Below are positions 57,663 through 64,000 of a DNA stretch of 64,000 bases, one piece after another. The position numbers and the translations under genes are program-made. The stretch covers positions 1,860,001 through 1,924,000 of the forward strand of contig NC_065890.1 of NCBI RefSeq assembly GCF_905147045.1, written 5' to 3'. The stretch is from Nymphalis io (taxonomy: Eukaryota; Arthropoda; Insecta; Lepidoptera; Nymphalidae). A model generated the notes under the pieces. The model was not told the origin of the DNA. It saw only the letters and a list, made by a program, of their open reading frames with translations, and made no database searches. Position 1 is the first letter of the stretch; every line of letters starts with the position of its first letter.

Positions 57663-57764
57663 AAATTCATGTAGGTTGGTAGACTGACAAATGAGTCAAC
57701 TGGTGGTGATATGTCACCCCATAGACACTTGCGCTATAAGAAATATTAATATTATTAAATATTA
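57663..57764 (-). mobile_element. Old family A repeat, left part of an interrupted copy
   Basis: gtaggttggtagactgacaa, caactggtggtgatatgtca, cgctataagaaatatta. The 3' part of a minus-strand copy, interrupted by the younger plus-strand copy and resumed at 58,062. Confidence 0.75.
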
Positions 57765-58061
57765 CTGGTGGTAGGGCTTTGTGCAAGCTCGTCTGGGTAG
57801 GTACCACCCACTCATCAGATATTCTACCGCAAAACGGCAATACTTGATATTGTTGTGTTCCGGTTTGAAGGGTGAGTGAGCCAGTGTAATTACATGCACA
57901 AGGGACATAAAATCTTAGTTCCCAAGGTTGGTGGCGCATTGGATATGTAAGCGATGGTTGACATTTCTTACAACGCCAATGTCTAAGGGCGTTGGTGACC
58001 ACTTACCATCAGGTGGCCCATATGCTCGTCCGCCTTCCTATTCTATAAAAAAAAAAAAAAA
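57765..58061 (+). mobile_element. Family A repeat, full length, young, nested
   Basis: ctggtggtagggctttgtgc to ccttcctattctataaaaaa plus a long poly-A. The 8-bp aaatatta flanks it at 57,757-57,764 and 58,059-58,066. It is inserted into an older, opposite-strand copy of its own family. Confidence 0.95.
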
Positions 58062-58256
58062 TATTAACCATTTCATACATCGTCAATGCGCCAATTTGGG
58101 AACTAAGATGTTATGTCCTTGTGCCTGTTGTTACACTGGCTCACTCACCCTTCAAACCGGAACACAACGATACTAAATGTTGCTGTCTGGCGGTAGAATA
58201 AATGATGAAAACTATTTCTAGAAACCCAGACGAGTTTGTAGAAAGCCCTACGAGTT
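58062..58256 (-). mobile_element. Old family A repeat, right part of an interrupted copy
   Basis: attaaccatttcatacatcg, tcaatgcgccaatttgggaa, ctcactcacccttcaaaccg, agacgagtttgtagaaagcc. Continues the copy broken at 57,764. Confidence 0.82.
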
Positions 58257-58378
58257 AGACGGATTGTTAAACATGTAATATTTTTTTACAATGTCAACGG
58301 TGACCAGTTACAACTAGATGGTACGTTAGGGTCGTCTACCGTCCTATTACAATGAAAAGATAATCTGCTTCTAATTGA

Positions 58379-58729
58379 TGCAATACAAAGTGTCACGACA
58401 CCTCGCTTCAAACATATTTGAAGGTTTGTAAATATTCGTTTCGGAAGCAGATAGCACGGACGATGTCAGTTTCCGTAGCGATATCATTGATTACATTTAT
58501 ACCATATGTTGGTGTTATGTGTGCTAAATTGCAATTAATATTATCTATGGTACCATTACGCCCACGATACCTAGGAGATATGTCAATGAACTCATCATTA
58601 TATATTTTTTATAATCAACAACGTAACTCGATTCAGTGTCTAAAGAGAATAATATTCACTTGTTTTATTATAGTGTATGAACTTTTTATTTTTGTATGTA
58701 TTGTAACCAATATGAAAAGCGACTTTTAA
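58379..58729 (+). pseudogene. Possible GPCR C-terminal exon relic
   Basis: A 117-codon open frame without stops, outside any recognised repeat. It starts with a basic segment (YSFRKQIARTMS), then a hydrophobic helix with proline (SVAISLITFIPYVGVMCAKL) and a short loop (LSMVPLRPRYLGDMS). A second helix (MNSSLYIFYNQ) follows, then a polar/basic segment (QRNSIQCLKRII) and further hydrophobic residues. This order resembles TM6, extracellular loop 3, TM7 and helix 8 of class A GPCRs, with SSLYIFY where NPxxY would be. No upstream exon or firm splice acceptor is visible. Could be a relic, an exon of a nested plus-strand gene, or chance. Confidence 0.3.
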
Positions 58730-58734
58730 ACTCG

Positions 58735-58850
58735 GGCTATGTTTCTAAATGTAGACATTTCTATGCTAATAGTTTTTCATTAAATACAAACGTCATCAAA
58801 ATCGGTCCAGTGGGTCAGCCGTGAAAGCATAACAGTCAGACCGATTTACT
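58735..58850 (+). mobile_element. Family G repeat fragment
   Basis: attaaatacaaacgtcatca, aaatcggtccagtgggtcag, ccgtgaaagcataacagtca matches the family G 3' module. Confidence 0.55.
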
Positions 58851-58861
58851 TATCCGATCCG

Positions 58862-59123
58862 AAACAGCCTGTGAATGTCCCACAGCTGGGCTAAAGGCCT
58901 CCTCTCCTCATTTTGAGGAGAAGGTTTGGAGCTTATTCCACCACGCTGCTCCAATGCGGGTTGGTGGAATACACATGTGGCAGAATTTCAGTGAAATTAG
59001 ATACATGCAGGTTTCCTCACGATGTTTTCCTTCACTAGAAAGCACGAGATGAATATCAGATATGGTTTGAACTCACAATCATCGGTTAAGATTCACGCGT
59101 TCTTACCACTGGGCCATCTCGGC
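58862..59123 (-). mobile_element. Family B SINE with internal deletion
   Basis: aacagcctgtgaatgtccca to the head complement accactgggccatctcggc. About 50 bp at the body/head junction is deleted. A perfect 9-bp duplication tttacttat lies at 58,845-58,853 and 59,124-59,132, the left copy being separated from the body by a short tail. Confidence 0.9.
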
Positions 59124-59175
59124 TTTACTTATGCATTTGTAATATTCATATAGATAAGGTTTAATTTTTTGAATG

Positions 59176-59450
59176 AAAAAAAAAATTCGGCGGTCGGGCG
59201 AATGGGCCACCTTATGTTAAGTGGTCACAAGCGCCCATAGACATTGGCGATGTAAGAATTATTAACCATTCATAACATCGCCAATGCGCCACCAACCTTG
59301 GAAACAAAGATGTTAAGTCCATTGTGCCTGTAGTTACACTATCTAACTCATCCTTAAAACCGGAACGCAACAATACTAAGTACTGCTGTTTGGCGGTAGA
59401 ATATCTGATGAGTGGGTGGTACCTACTTAGAGGGCTACCACCTATAATAC
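59176..59450 (-). mobile_element. Family A repeat
   Basis: aaaaattcggcggtcgggcg, gccaccttatgttaagtggt, gccaccaaccttggaaacaa, ctgtttggcggtagaatatc, gagtgggtggtacctactta to gctaccacc. Complete apart from the 5' cgagcttgcaca segment. Confidence 0.9.
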
Positions 59451-60327
59451 CAAATTCACACAAAACAGTTTTATATTCCGATCTTGTAGGAACTATAACA
59501 AAGACTTTTCTAGTGTTGACTTATTTGTAACGTTACTTTTAAAGAGGATGTAATTTGATGTATTTTTATTAATTTATTATTGTTAACATTATTTTATTTT
59601 AATTAAATGCTTTTCTCTTCATATTTTATATTAGGTTAGATTAGTTAATTAATATATTTAATTAAATTCATATCATTGTATTCAAATTGCTCTAATTCTG
59701 TATTATTTGTAAGTGGAAACTTAATTGGTATCTGTATTATCTTTTTCAATCATATATTTGTGTATTATGTTACTGTTTGTTTCCCAAATAAAATAAATAA
59801 AAATAAATAATATATATAGTCGATCTGTTTATTCTATTTGAAAATAAGATAAACTTTTTATCTCATCATTTAATAATTCGTTTATAACTAAAATATAAAT
59901 CATAAGTATTAACGAAAACTCATATCAAGATTTCAAAGTCTCGCGTCTCGCATTGATTTATTATTATTTGACACATATTAAGGCAAAAATAAACTTTATA
60001 TCTTATCTATATAATGAATAATTCAATAATATTTATGTTTCTGGTATACAGGTAAAGACAGATTGTAATAAAGACGGACGTATTAGCATCCGTGAGTGCT
60101 TTTACGTGTTTAATTATATTTATAGTATTATTGTATATTTAATAACATAGCAGCGTCAATACATTTAATAGATCATTTAGTATAATGTTATCAAAGTATA
60201 TCTATAAAAACGAAGCTTTGGTATTTTTATCTCGAAATATACAATATTAATAATAATGTCCTCAAGACCGATTTCGGTAACGGCGGCCAATCTCAAGAGA
60301 AATTAGCCAACTACGCAGGAGATATTA
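59451..60327. other. AT-rich DNA, nothing recognised
   Basis: No gene, repeat or motif cluster seen. Confidence 0.4.
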
Positions 60328-60617
60328 TAGTGCACAAGTGTGTGCGCAAACACAGGTGCACTCTCTATACCCTAACTCTCATAATCCGATGGGACGGCAA
60401 TCCGACACGACCGGAAAGAGTTCAGGCGCAGGATCAACGGCTTTACGTGCTTTCCGAGGCATGGGAGTGTACACACTTCCAACTTCCAGACTCCGGGCTG
60501 CTACTGAGAATTTTCTAACAGAAAAACCCAATAACTTTTCATTGGCTCGACCTGGGAATTGAACCCAGGACCTCCGGGTCTGCGGCCTTATATCAAGCCA
60601 CTAGACCAACGAGGCAG
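60328..60617 (-). mobile_element. tRNA-derived SINE, family D, near full length
   Basis: On the minus strand the head reads ctgcctcgttggtctagtgg (box A), then cggaggtcctgggttcaatt, cccaggtcg (box B). The body follows, including tcagtagcagcccggagtct, aagtgtgtacactcccatgc, ctttccggtcgtgtcggatt and gagttagggtatagagag. The overlapping plus-strand open frames (60,330-60,562) are a by-product. Confidence 0.88.
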
Positions 60618-62506
60618 TTACAAATTTATTTTTTTATTTATACAATATTAACAAAAAGTGTGAACCAATTTGAATATTAACAATCAATAATCTGAGTATA
60701 ACATTGAGTCTTTAATATTCATTTCAATGTATTTCATTTTCCTTATATTGTTTTGAAACAACAGAATTTTATCGTCGTTTTCTCGTCGTCAATTTAATTA
60801 TGTCATGACTGTTTAATGTGACGCTAATATCGTTGAGAGCCCATTCGAGAGGAATCGCTAATAAACCGCATAGAAAAAAATAATAATACGGTGACAAATG
60901 TTATAATCAAATAATGTTTTTGAATTTGGAATGAATATTAAAAATATTATATTACTGGTTAGAAAAACAATACTACATTTTATAACTAAAGCTTATTTAC
61001 TTTTTAATTTTTATAATATTTTATGTTGGTACGTAACGTACGGTCATATACCAGATTTCCTTGAGAATTATTCTCGTATTGTTTTATCTATATGACGTGA
61101 CGGAAAAAATAAGAAAAATATTTTACAGGCAGTTTCATATGTAATAAAACAGAATTCATTATTTTAGAAATATTCATTATTTTTTAAAGTTATAATAGCT
61201 TTTTTTTCATACGAACGCATAGGGGGCAAAGACAAATCTTATCGTGACGATAGAGCCCGCATGTCGAGCACAGTTAACAAATGTGTTATTCAATAATGTA
61301 GGTTAGTTGAAATTTTATGTATCGACAAACAAAAAAGTTAATTTTCAACTTTTTATCTATTTTACAACTCGTTTATTTGTATCTGTGCTAATTTTGTGTT
61401 GTGTCTTTCGTATATTCGTACATATTTTATGTGTTGCCATTATGTTGTGAATTAAGATAAGTATTATAAGTGATTAACATTAAAATCTTGATATTAACAT
61501 ATTTAATGCTTCAAGTAGGCTTATTTGACAGTAACTTGAGGAATAAAGTGTTTAATATACGGATATTGGAATATTTATTGACTGTTTATTGAGTTTTTTA
61601 TCTGTGGATCACATGATGATTTGAAAAATACATTAAAATTATCGCTTCGATATTTAAAATATCGCTACCTATACTTCGATGTCTATTTAAAATTTAGAAT
61701 ATGATTTTTAAAATCTCATTTATGATTACTATTAATAATAACTATTTTTTCTGATTCTAAACTAAAAAGAAAATGTATTTTTTTTAATATGATTCCATAG
61801 GCTATATTATTCTTTTTTTAAATATAATTCAAAACTAGTTTAGAATTCTAAAAGAGTTTAGCCTTCGTTAACGACTTGACTAAAAAAAAATTTAATCCAT
61901 CATAATCTAAAAACCCCATCAGAGTAAAAAGATCCTACCGCCGATTAAAAGCAAACCATTACGTATAGGCAGTCCTATCTAAGCTTCCTATCGAATCGGC
62001 GTGATCTGATATCGGCCGGCGAATCTCACTACGATTGAGGTGCCGATAAAAAATACCCCTCACCCTCCCACGCGTTTGAATAGAGAATATTACATCGTCG
62101 TACGTCATCCGAATGTATGATAAATAAGAAATTTATGAACATATTGTCTGACTGTATAAATAATATTATTGACTGTAATCAATAACCACAGACCGAGAAG
62201 CGAAAGAAAATATAGGATTATTCCTTTAATATTTTTTATATGAATAATTTAAATTTTCTTAGTTTTGTTCTAAAACTGTTGAATTTTTAGATTTTTTTAT
62301 GCGTTAGGTGAATGCGTCACACGATTGAGTTGATTTTTGCACGTTTGTTAAGTAAAGGTTACTCCCATAGTACTATTAACGAACAATAGACGGCACAATA
62401 GAAGCGTTTTTTTTTTATAAAAAAGCACATTGCATACGGGCATAGCTAGTATACTATTTGTATAATTTTATGTTGAGTAATAATTGATTTATTTTTATAA
62501 TATAGG
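60618..62506. other. Mostly AT-rich DNA with a GC-richer patch
   Basis: 61,960-62,110 is unique and GC-richer (gtgatctgatatcggccggc, ccctcaccctcccacgcgtt). Otherwise AT-rich, no gene. Confidence 0.4.
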
Positions 62507-62672
62507 TACGTACGGCAAATAGGCCACCAACCTTGTGAACTAAAATATGATATCCCTTGTGACTGTTGTTGCACTGGCTCACTCACCCTTCATACGAAAA
62601 CACAACAATACTGAGTATTGCTGTTTGGCGATAGAATATCTGATTTGGTGGTATCTAGACGGGCACGAAAAC
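62507..62672 (-). mobile_element. Old family A fragment
   Basis: ataggccaccaaccttgtga, ttgcactggctcactcaccc, ttgctgtttggcgatagaat, gtggtatctagacgggc. The left flank tatag-gtacgtacgg derives from the family's 3' end with an internal deletion. Confidence 0.8.
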
Positions 62673-63837
62673 GTACCAACATTGTATAATATTTAAGTTT
62701 TTTATATGAAAAAACTATTGAGCGCCTTAGGGGTCAGACCGGCTCTCTTATGGCGCCATACCCCCTCCACTGTTGCTTTATACTTCTATGTACATGGCAT
62801 ACAGAAAATGTATTTATTTTATTAACGAAACATATGTATTTATTTATTTAACTTGATACATATTTTTTAAGTATTCTTAAATTATTTAATTAACAATCAA
62901 TTTCTATATCCACGACGTAATGTACTCGTAAGTGTGTATTCTTTGTTGGAGATCCTTAATAAATAAATAAATAGTCCCGTCTAGTAATTCACGTGACGCA
63001 CACTTTTTTTATTTATTTATAGTCACATCAACACATTGTCAAATTCGAACTGTATATAAAGGTACTACGCAACTCAAGTTTGCTTAGCTTGTATATTTGA
63101 GAAACGGAAACTTTATAAGCTTAGCTTTTATTTATATTAGAATCTCTTGTCTAGTGTTTTGATAATTATGATGTCAACGAAACAGTAAATTCCTATAAGA
63201 TGGACGATATCCGCTATTCATATTGATTTTATTTTATTTTAAACATTTCTAACATAAATGTTATTAGGGTTTATTTTTTTTTATTTATGTAACTTTTAAG
63301 GGTTTTTATTATCTTTATGTCATCTTCAGAACATGTATATATGCAAAACACTAAATAGATCCTTTTTCTGCCCGTGCAAAGCCAGGGCGGGTAGCTAGTT
63401 AATATATGAAAAATTACCGCATTTTTTTTTGAAAATTAATTATCTGAAATAGCAAAATATGGCCTGAAAGTTTCATGAAACCATGAACACGTGAATCTTT
63501 AGCGAAGACTAAATCACCAGGCTAGGTTACAAGCTAGTTAGCAATGTATATCCAAACGCGAGAGACCAACACTTTACGACGCCAGTCAATGCCCGCCATT
63601 CATTCTGGACAAGTTATTACATTAACATTAGTCAATTAAATTTATTGCTTAGATTAAGAAATATATGAATAGATAAGCACATATAAGATGGTATCAATAA
63701 TAAAAATGAAATTAGTACAAGTTGTTTATACAGGATGTTTAAAAATTGTAAGTAATAAATATATAATCGTTGTAAAAGAGTAATATGTGAGTTTTATTCC
63801 GGTTCTTCATTTTGTACAGCATAGCCAATATAGGGAG
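62673..63837. other. AT-rich DNA with small remnants
   Basis: 62,700-62,770 is GC-richer (ttaggggtcagaccggctct). The 3' tip of a lepidopteran repeat (gcccgtgcaaagccagggcg, ggtagctagtta) lies at 63,371-63,402. A tataaaggtactac near 63,055 is TATA-like without a matching initiator. acaggatgttt near 63,731 resembles the tip of an insect DNA transposon but has no partner. Confidence 0.35.
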
Positions 63838-63890
63838 AATATTTCTTAAAGTGCCAATATTTATGGGTGGCCCATTTCTCCGACCTATTT
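63838..63890 (+). mobile_element. Family A 3' fragment
   Basis: tttcttaaagtgccaatatt, tatgggtggcccatttctcc, gacctattt follow the 3' end of family A with the ttggtgacc...catcag part deleted. Confidence 0.55.
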
Positions 63891-63910
63891 CATCAAAAAG
63901 GGTCTGGGTT

Positions 63911-64000
63911 CCCCTTACTAAATTGTTATCCTACCGCTTTACGTCAATACCTTGAATTGCTGTTTTCTGGTTTGAATGATAACTGGCTCAGTCTAACTAC
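63911..64000 (+). mobile_element. Family A fragment running off the window edge
   Basis: tatcctaccgctttacgtca, ataccttgaattgctgtttt, ctggtttgaatgataactgg, ctcagtctaactac correspond to the 5' half of family A. It continues beyond position 64,000. Confidence 0.65.

Noticed and set aside
57667..58002. 111-residue minus-strand open frame
   Set aside because: Antisense reading of the young family A copy plus part of the older copy; the same peptide appears in other copies.
60030..60070. Plus-strand ratchet-like junction (tatacag|gtaaag)
   Set aside because: Poor pyrimidine tract, non-consensus donor (GTAAAG), and opposite strand to the two strong sites.
60330..60562. Two overlapping plus-strand open frames
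   Set aside because: Both lie inside the family D SINE on its antisense strand.
1..64000. CRISPR arrays, bacterial operons, rRNA genes or viral integrations
   Set aside because: No spaced direct-repeat array, no dense coding and no rRNA or viral gene signature. Composition and repeats are those of an insect nuclear genome.

Overview
The window looks like 64 kb of intergenic or, more likely, intronic DNA from a lepidopteran, probably a nymphalid butterfly. It is AT-rich and contains no complete protein-coding gene, no intact tRNA or rRNA and no CRISPR. The organism call rests on the repeats. There are tRNA-derived SINEs of the Metulj type known from butterflies, a second very abundant SINE-like family with about 20 copies here, RTE-type and CR1/Jockey-type LINE fragments, and an insect hAT MITE. 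Family letters used below (A, B, C, D, F/K, G, H, I, J) are my own labels, not database names.

Most of the named content is mobile DNA. Family A (about 290 bp, poly-A end) occurs from about 4.4 kb to the right edge on both strands. Family B (Metulj-like, tRNA head) has about a dozen copies, four with perfect 9-14 bp target duplications. Family C (tRNA-like head with a TTC anticodon loop) has four copies, and family D has one good copy near 60.4 kb. Several insertions are nested (LINE in A at 4.4-5.1 kb, C in B at 32.2-32.8 kb, A in H at 42.6-43.1 kb, A in A at 57.7-58.3 kb), which gives a relative age order. The largest coding remnant is a frameshifted, 5'-truncated non-LTR reverse transcriptase at 18.1-19.95 kb. 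A GC-rich 466-bp insert at 13.5 kb with a perfect 15-bp duplication is of unknown origin.

The most interesting signal is on the minus strand. At about 23,420 and 42,355 there are branch point / polypyrimidine / CAG|GTAAGT junctions, where a 3' splice site abuts a 5' splice site. This is the form of insect recursive-splicing (ratchet) points. Each has a second GTAAGT 39 or 51 nt downstream, as in recursive-splice exons. A simple reading is that most or all of the window is one very long intron of a minus-strand gene whose exons lie outside it. That would fit the lack of exons.

Between repeats there are islands of unique, GC-richer DNA (notably 340-490, 6840-7080, 11690-11830, 15640-16250, 21700-22060, 36650-39650, 47490-47620 and 54120-54420). 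They carry CTCF-like, CRE-like and GATA-type motifs and are candidate cis-regulatory elements. One short plus-strand open frame (58379-58729) has a layout resembling the last two transmembrane helices of a GPCR and may be a gene relic. All functional statements are inferred from reading the sequence; no searches were run.
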